Shown here one piece after another: positions 1 to 5,206 of a stretch of DNA of 5,206 bases; position 1 is the stretch's first letter; every line of letters starts with the position of its first letter. The stretch comes from Betaproteobacteria bacterium (GTDB lineage Bacteria; Pseudomonadota; Gammaproteobacteria; Burkholderiales; SG8-39). A model generated the notes under the pieces. That model did not search any database, had not been told where the DNA came from, and saw only the letters and a program-made list of their open reading frames with translations. Made by a program: the position numbers and the translations under genes. The stretch lies in contig QYQC01000028.1 of assembly GCA_007280315.1 (NCBI GenBank), positions 1 to 5,206 of the forward strand, given 5' to 3'.

Positions 1-756
1 CCGCAGCATGCGCCGACCCTGCGTTTTTTTGCCGCCGGCAAGGCACTGGAAGAGCTGGACACCCTGATTGCCGCGATCAAGACCACGGGCAGCGTTCCGG
101 CAAAGGTGAATCTGGGCGGCAGCTATCCGGCCGAGACCGTGCTCGATGTGCTCAATCATCTGGCCCTGTACTGGTCGCCCAGGCCGCCGGAGCGCAAGCA
201 CCAGCGCCACCGGGTGAAATCGCGCCTCAATGTCACCCATGGCTACGACGGCGTGCTGTCCGTGCTCGGCGCTGCGCCCGGGCACGATGGCTCAGTCGAC
301 GAATCCTGGATCGTGGAGAATGTCAGCGCGGGCGGCTTCGGCGCCGGCATCCCGGAAATCAAGGGCGACTGGCTGAAAATCGGCTGCATGCTTGGGTTGC
401 AGCCCGAGGGCGGCGAAAACTGGGTAGTCGGAGTGGTGCGCCGGCTTCAGCGCGAAGTTCCGCAGAAGGGTTTGGTGGGCATTCAAACCATCGCCAAGTC
501 CGCGCGTCACGTGCAGTTGAGCGTGAGCGGCGGCGCCGGCGGTGAGTCCGCCATTCTCATCGACGACGGCAGCGACGCGCCGGGCGAGGCGCGCGTACTG
601 TTGCGCTCGGGGGCGTTCGTTCCCGGGCAGAACATGGAATATCAGAAAGGCGACCTGACCTGCCTGCTCATGCCCCAGGGCGTGATCGAGGGCAATGAGG
701 AGTACGAGGTGGTCAAGTTCCGCGAAATGGTACGCGACACCTCGGGCGACGAGTGA
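1..756 (+). CDS. PilZ-domain protein, putative c-di-GMP receptor (5' partial)
   Basis: The frame is open from base 1, so the gene starts outside the window; 251 residues are visible before TGA at 754-756. An in-frame GTG at 106 is unlikely to be the start, because the preceding 35 codons read as ordinary protein (TLRFFAAGKALEELDTLI). The central part is a PilZ domain. It has the RxxxR motif as RVKSR (visible residues 71-75, bases 211-225) and the (D/N)xSxxG motif as NVSAGG (residues 107-112, bases 319-336). These are the residues that bind cyclic di-GMP in this family, so binding is plausible. The N-terminal visible part is mostly helical and has the phrase LNHLALYWSPRPPERKH. About 80 residues after the PilZ core match no domain I recognise. 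No membrane segment is visible. gspA begins 25 bp downstream on the same strand, suggesting one transcript. The PilZ assignment is firm; the cellular role is unknown. Confidence 0.85.
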   Translation, partial: PQHAPTLRFFAAGKALEELDTLIAAIKTTGSVPAKVNLGGSYPAETVLDVLNHLALYWSPRPPERKHQRHRVKSRLNVTHGYDGVLSVLGAAPGHDGSVDESWIVENVSAGGFGAGIPEIKGDWLKIGCMLGLQPEGGENWVVGVVRRLQREVPQKGLVGIQTIAKSARHVQLSVSGGAGGESAILIDDGSDAPGEARVLLRSGAFVPGQNMEYQKGDLTCLLMPQGVIEGNEEYEVVKFREMVRDTSGDE

Positions 757-781
757 CGGCATAGGCGCGAAACGCTAACCG

Positions 782-2404
782 ATGTACCAACATTATTTTG
801 GACTTGCCGAAGCGCCGTTTTCCATTGCGCCGGACCCGCGCTATCTCTACCTGAGCCAGCGCCACCAGGAGGCGCTGGCGCATCTGCTCTACGGCGTGAA
901 CGGCGACGGCGGGTTCGTTCTGCTCACCGGAGAGGTCGGGGCGGGCAAGACCACGGTGTGCCGCTGCCTGCTGCAGCAGATTCCGCCATCCTGCGATGTC
1001 GCCTACATCTTCAATCCGAAGCTGACGGTGGCGGAACTGCTCTCCACCATCTGCGTCGAATTCGGCATCGCCTGCGCGCCCGGAAACACCAGCATCAAGG
1101 TGTTCGTCGATTGCATCAACGCCTACCTGCTCGACGCCCACGCCAGGGGCCGGCACACGGTATTGATCATCGACGAGGCGCAGAACCTCTCGGCCGAGGT
1201 GCTGGAGCAGATGCGCCTGCTCACCAACCTCGAGACCGACCGGCGCAAGCTGCTGCAGATCATCCTGCTCGGCCAGCCGGAGCTGGCGTCGATGCTCGAT
1301 CGGCCGGAGCTGCGCCAGCTCAGTCAGCGTGTCGTTGCACGCTATCACCTCGGGCCGCTGACCAAGGCCGAAGTCGCTGCCTATGTACGCCATCGCCTCG
1401 AGGTGTCGGGCGCGCAGCGGCAGCTGTTCCCGGCGCGGCTGATGGGACGCGTGTACCGCTTGAGCGGCGGCGTCCCGCGGGTCATCAACGTGCTGTGCGA
1501 TCGTGCGCTGCTGGGCGCCTATGTGCAGGGGAAGGAGCGCATCGACGGCGCCACGCTGACCCAGGCCGCGCGCGAGGTGTTTCATCAGCCGGCCGCGCGC
1601 CGCCGAATGGAGCGCGCCTTTGCCGCCGGCGTGATTCTGCTGCTCGGTGCGACGCTTGCGTTCGCGCTGTACCTGAAGGAACAGGGCGAGCCGGCTGCGA
1701 ATCAGCCTGCGATCGCAGCGCCGCCGGCGACGGCCGCGCCATCGTCAGTCGCTCCGCCGCCCGGCAAGGAAACCGCATTGCCGGAGGCGCTGGAATGGCC
1801 GGCGGATCTGGCGTTCGGTGACAGCCGCGCGCTGGCGTACGCAGCCTTGTTCCGCGCCTGGGGCGCGGATTACCGCGGCGGCGATGCGTGCAAACAGGCC
1901 GCGAGTATGGGACTGCGCTGCCGCAGCGCGCGTGGTGGATTGGACGAACTGCGCGAGCTGGACCGGCCGGCAGTGTTGCTGCTGCGCGACGCGCAAGAGC
2001 GCGAATTCCACGCGACACTGAGCGCGCTTGACGACAGGTCCGCGGCATTCACCCTGGGTAAAGAGACCAGAACGGTTGCGATCGGCGCTCTGGCGGCGCA
2101 ATGGTCGGGACAGTACACGCTGCTCTGGCGCGTGCCGCCGGAAGCGCACGACAATATCAAAGCGGGTGAGCGCGGACCGGCGGTGGCGTGGCTCGCGCGC
2201 GAACTCGCGCAGATTCAGGGGGGAATGGAAGCGCCGGGCAACGACCCGCAATTTGATCAGCCGATGCTGCGCCGGGTGAAACAGTTTCAACTGGCTGAAG
2301 GCCTGGTCCCGGACGGCGTCGTCGGACCGCAGACACTGATGCGCCTCGCTGCCGCGACCGATAAAGACGCACCGAAACTGTCGCGCAAGAAGAAGGGTGA
2401 ATAG
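782..2404 (+). CDS. gspA: General secretion pathway protein A (ExeA-type AAA+ ATPase with peptidoglycan-binding domain)
   Basis: This 540-residue protein is close in length to Aeromonas ExeA. The start MYQHYFGLAEAPFSIAPDP is the typical family N-terminus. The cytoplasmic AAA+ ATPase domain (about 1-270) has Walker A GEVGAGKTT (50-58), Walker B TVLIIDEAQN (126-135) and a sensor-like segment LLGQPEL (162-168). One membrane helix lies at about 280-298, followed by an Ala/Pro linker. Residues about 335-452 resemble the degenerate peptidase-C39-like domain of this family (ADLAFGDSRALAYAALFRAWG, later LDRPAVLLL and WSGQYTLLW). Residues about 458-523 are a PG_binding_1 domain (FQLAEGLVPDGVVGPQTLMRL). 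In Aeromonas, ExeA with ExeB binds peptidoglycan and promotes assembly of the secretin ExeD in the outer membrane. No clear Shine-Dalgarno sequence precedes the ATG, so translation may depend on the upstream PilZ gene. gspB follows after 2 bp. Confidence 0.95.
   Translation: MYQHYFGLAEAPFSIAPDPRYLYLSQRHQEALAHLLYGVNGDGGFVLLTGEVGAGKTTVCRCLLQQIPPSCDVAYIFNPKLTVAELLSTICVEFGIACAPGNTSIKVFVDCINAYLLDAHARGRHTVLIIDEAQNLSAEVLEQMRLLTNLETDRRKLLQIILLGQPELASMLDRPELRQLSQRVVARYHLGPLTKAEVAAYVRHRLEVSGAQRQLFPARLMGRVYRLSGGVPRVINVLCDRALLGAYVQGKERIDGATLTQAAREVFHQPAARRRMERAFAAGVILLLGATLAFALYLKEQGEPAANQPAIAAPPATAAPSSVAPPPGKETALPEALEWPADLAFGDSRALAYAALFRAWGADYRGGDACKQAASMGLRCRSARGGLDELRELDRPAVLLLRDAQEREFHATLSALDDRSAAFTLGKETRTVAIGALAAQWSGQYTLLWRVPPEAHDNIKAGERGPAVAWLARELAQIQGGMEAPGNDPQFDQPMLRRVKQFQLAEGLVPDGVVGPQTLMRLAAATDKDAPKLSRKKKGE
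2391..2397 (+). promoter_or_regulatory. Ribosome binding site for gspB
   Basis: The purine-rich AGAAGGG lies within the last codons of gspA and ends 9 bases before the gspB ATG at 2407. It supports that ATG as the start and fits translational coupling between the two genes. It is the only strong Shine-Dalgarno-like sequence seen before an internal start in this window. Confidence 0.55.
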
Positions 2405-2406
2405 GG

Positions 2407-3156
2407 ATGTCGTATATCCTCGACGCACTGCGCAAATCCGATCAGCTCCGCCAGCGCGGCGCCGCGCCTACGCTGTTGCTGGGACAGGCGACGGTAACAG
2501 CGCCGCGGAAAACGCCGCTGGTTTTCTATGGTTTGCTGGCGCTGGTCCTGCTTGCCGCGGGCATTGCCATCGGCTGGCTGCGTCCGTGGCAGCAGGAAGC
2601 AGCGCCGGCGGTGGTCGTTGCCAAATCTGCCGAACCGCGCCAAAGCCAGACGCCAGTCGCGTCGCCCGAAATCGTGTCCCCGACGCAGCCGCAACCACTG
2701 GCGCAACTTCCGGTGCCGGCCGCACCGGTCGCTGGCGCGATTGTGCCGGCGACGGAGCAGGCCCCGGCCCCGGCCCCAGCCCCGGCCATCGTCGATGCCG
2801 GCGTGAAGCACGCACCCCAGAATGCGCAACCCAAGGTTGTTGCCGAAGCGCCAACTATCGTGCCGACGCGCAAACCCGCACCGAGAGCTGGCGAAATCCA
2901 AACGACTGCCACCGCGCCGGCGACGCTGGTGATCGCGCTGACCGAGCTGCCGCTGGCGATCCAGCAGGAGCTTCCGCCGCTGTCGATTTCAGTTCATGCC
3001 TATTCTGCGAAAGAGTCGGATCGACTGGTCGGCGTCAACGGCCGGCTGCTGCACCAGGGCGACGAGGCTGCGCCCGGTCTCATGCTGGAAGAGATCACAT
3101 CTTCCGGGATGATATTCAGCTACAAGGGCTACCGTTTCCGCCGCGGCGTGAAGTAG
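2407..3156 (+). CDS. gspB: General secretion pathway protein B
   Basis: The 249-residue product starts with MSYILDALRKSDQLRQRG, the hallmark N-terminus of GspB/ExeB. A single membrane helix at about 36-58 places a short tail in the cytoplasm and the rest in the periplasm. Residues about 64-170 form a Pro/Ala-rich linker, including an APAPAPAPA run at 119-127. The C-terminal T2SSB domain (about 172-249) shows the family phrases SISVHAYS, LVGVNGRLLHQGDEAAPGLMLEEI and GYRFRRGVK, probably a small beta fold. In Aeromonas, ExeB forms an inner-membrane complex with ExeA that is needed for secretin assembly. The ATG is 2 bp after the gspA stop, so the pair is one operon. The protein is somewhat longer than Aeromonas ExeB, mainly through its linker. 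gspN converges from the other strand 212 bp downstream. Confidence 0.93.
   Translation: MSYILDALRKSDQLRQRGAAPTLLLGQATVTAPRKTPLVFYGLLALVLLAAGIAIGWLRPWQQEAAPAVVVAKSAEPRQSQTPVASPEIVSPTQPQPLAQLPVPAAPVAGAIVPATEQAPAPAPAPAIVDAGVKHAPQNAQPKVVAEAPTIVPTRKPAPRAGEIQTTATAPATLVIALTELPLAIQQELPPLSISVHAYSAKESDRLVGVNGRLLHQGDEAAPGLMLEEITSSGMIFSYKGYRFRRGVK
2761..2787 (+). repeat. In-frame hexanucleotide repeat (GCCCCG)4 in gspB
   Basis: Four consecutive 6-base units GCCCCG, GCCCCG, GCCCCA and GCCCCG, plus a final GCC, encode Ala-Pro pairs at residues 119-127 of the periplasmic linker. Gain or loss of a unit by strand slippage would keep the frame and only change linker length. Confidence 0.8.
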
Positions 3157-3223
3157 GACAGCTTAATGCTGCGCCAAGAAATACCGTTGTATGCCACGAA
3201 AGGACTTGCGCGCTGCGCGCGCC

Positions 3224-3272
3224 AACCGTGTTTTCTGTACGGATAAGAAGCATCCGTACAGAAAACACGGTT
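3224..3272. repeat. Perfect 21-bp inverted repeat with 7-nt spacer between convergent operons
   Basis: The left arm is at 3224-3244 (begins AACCGTGTTTTCTG) and the right arm at 3252-3272 (ends CAGAAAACACGGTT). They are exact reverse complements over all 21 bases, separated by AAGAAGC. As RNA, either strand would form a long hairpin. It sits 67 bp after the gspB stop and 96 bp from the gspN stop, the usual place for a bidirectional terminator. However, neither side has a clear U tract and the stem core is not GC-rich. It could instead be a dispersed palindromic element (REP-like, or like paired uptake sequences that double as terminators in Neisseria). The structure is certain; the role is not. 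Confidence 0.9.
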
Positions 3273-3305
3273 ATGGTTAACAACACGTGCGGTTCAATAT
3301 TTTCC

Positions 3306-3329
3306 TATAAAAGATCGCAACTCTGCGAT
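3306..3329 (-). terminator. Possible weak Rho-independent terminator of the gspLMN transcript
   Basis: Read on the minus strand after the gspN stop, ATCGCA pairs with TGCGAT across a 4-base loop GAGT (plus-strand stem 3314-3319 and 3324-3329). It is followed by CTTTTATAGG. A hairpin followed by a short U-rich stretch 40 bases past the stop codon fits an intrinsic terminator. The 6-bp stem and only four consecutive U make it weak, so it may act together with the larger palindrome further on. Confidence 0.4.
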
Positions 3330-3368
3330 AACGCGTGGCGTGAATTGAGCCACCGCATCTAGCGTTGT

Positions 3369-4112
3369 CTATTTAAGTATCAGCTCGAAGCGGCCGTCAC
3401 CGCGGTCTATGGCAAACATGCGCAGCAGCGGCGTAAGCTGCTGCCGCTGCGGCGGCGCCACCCGCGCGTTGCCCTGAAACACCGGATTGCGCCCGCTTGT
3501 CCACGAGCCCTGGCCGTCGAGCTGGAGCGGTCCCTGCAGCGTGCGCAATGACGCCTGCACCGCGGTACCGCTGCCTTCGAGGCGCAGCTCGTAATCGCCG
3601 AGCGGCGAGACCTGGGTGAACGCCGATGCGGCGGCGTGCCACTGCAGCGTCGCATTGCCCTGGACCGAGCCCCGACTCATGGCGAGTCGCGCGATGTGCA
3701 GCAGCATGTCACCGCTCAAGCCGAGCGCCGCGAGCTTGGGCACGCCCAGGCCGAGCGCCGCAGCCGGCAGGTTGATGTCGGCGTCCGCGATCTCGATCCC
3801 CGCTACGGATATGGTCACCGGAAAATGCCGCAGCGCATGGTCCAGCGTGACTTCGCAGCGCAGCTTCCCCAGCAGCAGATAGGCGGGCCGGATGCGCCAG
3901 GACATGCTTTTCGCGATGCCGCTCGCGCGGTTCGCGTCGCGTATCTCCAGCTGCCCGGTTCCCGACCACAGGGTGCCGCTGGCTTCGGCAAGACGCAGTC
4001 CACCTGCACTCGCTTGCTCCAGTTGGGCATCGATCAAGGTTGCCGGTGCAGTGGCGATCAGTCCCAGCGCGTAGGCGGCGAGCCCGACGCCGATCAGCCG
4101 CCAGGGGTTCAC
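3369..4112 (-). CDS. gspN: Type II secretion system protein N
   Basis: The 247-residue product has an N-terminal hydrophobic signal-anchor (about 5-22) and a periplasmic body rich in predicted beta strands. Phrases typical of GspN are visible: ASGTLWSGTGQLEI (about 44-57), SPLGDYELRLEG (169-180) and LQGPLQLDGQGSW (192-204). GspN is an accessory inner-membrane component present in a subset of T2SS operons, usually last in the gene order, and is dispensable in some species. The start is GTG at 4110-4112. It overlaps the gspM stop by 4 bases (GTGA on the minus strand), and no Shine-Dalgarno sequence is visible, so translation is probably coupled to gspM. The stop is TAG at 3369-3371. It is the last gene of the minus-strand operon before the convergent gap. 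Confidence 0.92.
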   Translation of the reverse strand: MNPWRLIGVGLAAYALGLIATAPATLIDAQLEQASAGGLRLAEASGTLWSGTGQLEIRDANRASGIAKSMSWRIRPAYLLLGKLRCEVTLDHALRHFPVTISVAGIEIADADINLPAAALGLGVPKLAALGLSGDMLLHIARLAMSRGSVQGNATLQWHAAASAFTQVSPLGDYELRLEGSGTAVQASLRTLQGPLQLDGQGSWTSGRNPVFQGNARVAPPQRQQLTPLLRMFAIDRGDGRFELILK

Positions 4113-4600
4113 CGCGGTTTGGCGCGCGTAAACGTGGCGGTTACGCTCACCAGCCCTGCCGTGCTCAGCGCTTCGACGCGGACGGTGTCAAGCCGGATGT
4201 GCTGCGCCTGCAGGCTTGCCACCCAGTTGAGCCAGTCGGCGAATGCGACCGAGCCAAACACCACCTGCACCTGATCCGCGTCGCGCGCATCGATGCGCTG
4301 CAGTTCGCGCCCGAGTCCGGCGGAGCCGGCCAGGGCCTGAAGCTGCGTGCGCAGATCGGTCTGCGGCGCGGCCGCCGCGGGCGCGGCGCGCGCGCGCGCA
4401 AGTTCGTTCGCATCGGCTTCCAGGCGCTGCGCCTGCGTGCGCAAGGCGGAGACGGACGCGCCCAGCTGGGTACGCGCGCGGTACGCCGACTGCACCAGCG
4501 ACAGATAGAGCAGGGCGCCTACGATCGCGGCAAGTACCACGATCACCATACGATCCCGCGGCGAGCGCGATTCCCACAGTTTGCTCAGGCGCGCCTTCAT
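4109..4600 (-). CDS. gspM: Type II secretion system protein M
   Basis: The 163-residue product matches the GspM plan and usual length. It has a short basic cytoplasmic N-terminus (MKARLSKLWESRSPRDR), a membrane helix at about 18-36, and a helical segment at about 38-72 likely to form a coiled coil. After an Ala-rich linker comes a periplasmic ferredoxin-like domain (about 85-160) with FADWLNWVASLQAQHIRLDTVRVE. GspM pairs with GspL in the inner membrane and stabilises the assembly platform that holds GspE and GspF. Its ATG at 4598-4600 overlaps the gspL stop by 4 bases (ATGA), and its stop overlaps the gspN start in the same way. No strong Shine-Dalgarno sequence is seen, so translational coupling along L-M-N is likely. 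Confidence 0.94.
   Translation of the reverse strand: MKARLSKLWESRSPRDRMVIVVLAAIVGALLYLSLVQSAYRARTQLGASVSALRTQAQRLEADANELARARAAPAAAAPQTDLRTQLQALAGSAGLGRELQRIDARDADQVQVVFGSVAFADWLNWVASLQAQHIRLDTVRVEALSTAGLVSVTATFTRAKPR
4386..4399. repeat. Alternating (GC)7 tract inside gspM
   Basis: Fourteen bases of strict GC alternation encode the Ala-Arg-rich end of the GspM helical segment just before its Ala-rich linker (ELARARAAPAAAA). Such tracts can adopt Z-DNA and are prone to slippage, which here would shift the frame. Confidence 0.7.
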
Positions 4601-5206
4601 GATGCGCGCACCGTAATGACCACGGTTGCGCCGCGCGCGCGCGCGGCGCCTGCACCCTGATCGACCTGCAGCCCGGACTGGAGCAGGCGCGCGACGATGC
4701 GGCGCACGCCGGCGTCCTCGACACCCGCGAGTTCCAGCGTCATGCGGCCGCTTTCGTAGGACGCGACGCGCAATCCGCCCTGCGGCACCTGCTTCAGCGC
4801 TGCCGCCACGCTCACAATCATCGGCAGGAAGTCGCCGCCATCGGGCTGTCCCACGGCGTGGCGCGCCTCAGCCAGTTTGCGTCGCATCTGCAGCGCCGGG
4901 TCCGCCACCGCAAGGGCTTCGGGAAAGGCCGCGCGAAAACGCGTTTCCATGCCTGCGCGCAGGTTGCGCTGTTCGCTTGCGAGCCGCGTCCAATCGACCA
5001 CCAGCGCCAGCGCGTGCAGCGCCAGGGACACGCCTACGATCCAGGCGGCCGGGCGCAATCGCGCCAACGTGCCGGGGGGAAGGCGCCAGCGCGGGCTTTG
5101 TTGCGCCAGGCTGATGCCGGCGTCGGTCGGCGAGCTGCGCCAGTCCCAGGGCTCGGCGATGCGCAGTGCGACGCCGAGCGCGCGCTGCCATGCCTCGATG
5201 TCAGGC
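4597..5206 (-). CDS. gspL: Type II secretion system protein L, C-terminal part (5' end outside window)
   Basis: The frame is open to the right edge, giving 202 visible residues. A TTG at 5067 could be mistaken for a start, but the upstream codons continue as GspL-like sequence (SLAQQSPRWRLPPGTLARLRPAAW). The visible part begins in the end of the cytoplasmic domain (about 1-50). A membrane helix follows at about 53-70, ending in VVDWTRL, the familiar GspL junction. A helical periplasmic stretch comes next (EQRNLRAGMETRFRAAFPEALAVADPALQMRRKL), then a ferredoxin-like domain from about 125 with GDFLPMIVSVAAAL and SYESGRMTLELAG. GspL recruits the ATPase GspE through its missing N-terminal cytoplasmic domain and forms the platform with GspM and GspF. 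A full GspL is usually about 400 residues, so roughly half lies outside. Its stop overlaps the gspM start by 4 bases. Confidence 0.94.
   Translation of the reverse strand, partial: PDIEAWQRALGVALRIAEPWDWRSSPTDAGISLAQQSPRWRLPPGTLARLRPAAWIVGVSLALHALALVVDWTRLASEQRNLRAGMETRFRAAFPEALAVADPALQMRRKLAEARHAVGQPDGGDFLPMIVSVAAALKQVPQGGLRVASYESGRMTLELAGVEDAGVRRIVARLLQSGLQVDQGAGAARARGATVVITVRAS
4632..4645. repeat. Alternating (CG)7 tract near the 3' end of gspL
   Basis: Fourteen bases of strict CG alternation encode the Ala-Arg-Ala-Arg segment (GAARARGATV) about ten residues before the GspL C-terminus. It is the same length as the tract in gspM, with the same protein consequence. Confidence 0.7.

Noticed and set aside
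106..756. GTG at 106 as the true start of the PilZ gene
   Set aside because: The frame is open to base 1 with protein-like sequence and no ribosome binding site before 106, so the gene is truncated by the window rather than starting here.
713..1585. Long minus-strand open frame (290 codons) opposite gspA
   Set aside because: It is a shadow of a GC-rich gene. The protein is Arg/His/Gln-rich with no recognisable domain, while the plus strand encodes a clear GspA.
3159..3171. Small CAGC-TTAAT-GCTG hairpin just after gspB
   Set aside because: A 4-bp stem with no following U tract is expected by chance and would not terminate transcription.
3290..3313. AT-rich TATAAA-like stretch as a plus-strand promoter in the gap
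   Set aside because: No plus-strand gene follows, no matching -35 box is convincing, and the region lies between two convergent gene ends.
2397..3362. 321-codon plus-strand frame overlapping all of gspB and the gap after it
   Set aside because: It is Arg/Ala/Gly-rich low-complexity sequence in the +1 frame of gspB, with no family motifs. Its length comes from scarce stop codons at high GC.
3636..4274. Plus-strand open frame opposite gspN and gspM
   Set aside because: It has no recognisable motifs and lies fully antisense to well-supported T2SS genes that overlap in operon style.
4597..5067. TTG at 5067 as the start of a short 156-residue gspL
   Set aside because: The open frame continues to the window edge with plausible GspL cytoplasmic sequence, and a 156-residue GspL would lack the GspE-binding domain.

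Overview
This GC-rich window with dense, overlapping genes looks like the chromosome of a Gram-negative proteobacterium. The protein sequences resemble betaproteobacterial versions (Burkholderiales, Nitrosomonadales or Rhodocyclales type). That placement is inferred from protein style and base composition, because there is no rRNA or other phylogenetic marker here.

Layout. The plus strand carries three genes. The first is the 3' part of a PilZ-domain gene (1-756), cut by the left edge. It is followed 25 bp later by gspA/exeA (782-2404), an AAA+ ATPase with a membrane segment, a degenerate C39-like domain and a peptidoglycan-binding domain. gspB/exeB (2407-3156) follows after 2 bp. The minus strand carries gspL (cut by the right edge, 4597-5206), gspM (4109-4600) and gspN (3369-4112), read right to left and joined by 4-bp stop/start overlaps. 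The two groups converge on a 212-bp non-coding gap (3157-3368). This gap holds a perfect 21-bp inverted repeat and, for the minus-strand transcript, a small hairpin followed by a U-rich stretch.

Function. Five of the six genes belong to the type II (general) secretion system. GspL and GspM are inner-membrane platform proteins that link the cytoplasmic ATPase GspE to the pseudopilus machinery. GspN is an accessory inner-membrane protein. In Aeromonas, the GspA-GspB pair uses peptidoglycan binding to help the outer-membrane secretin GspD pass through or assemble at the cell wall. The PilZ protein keeps both canonical c-di-GMP-binding motifs and appears to be transcribed with gspAB, which raises the possibility of a second-messenger link to secretion.

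Novelty. I see no previously undescribed system here. The window is a recognisable T2SS locus. The items most worth checking are the long palindrome between the convergent operons and the PilZ-gspAB linkage.
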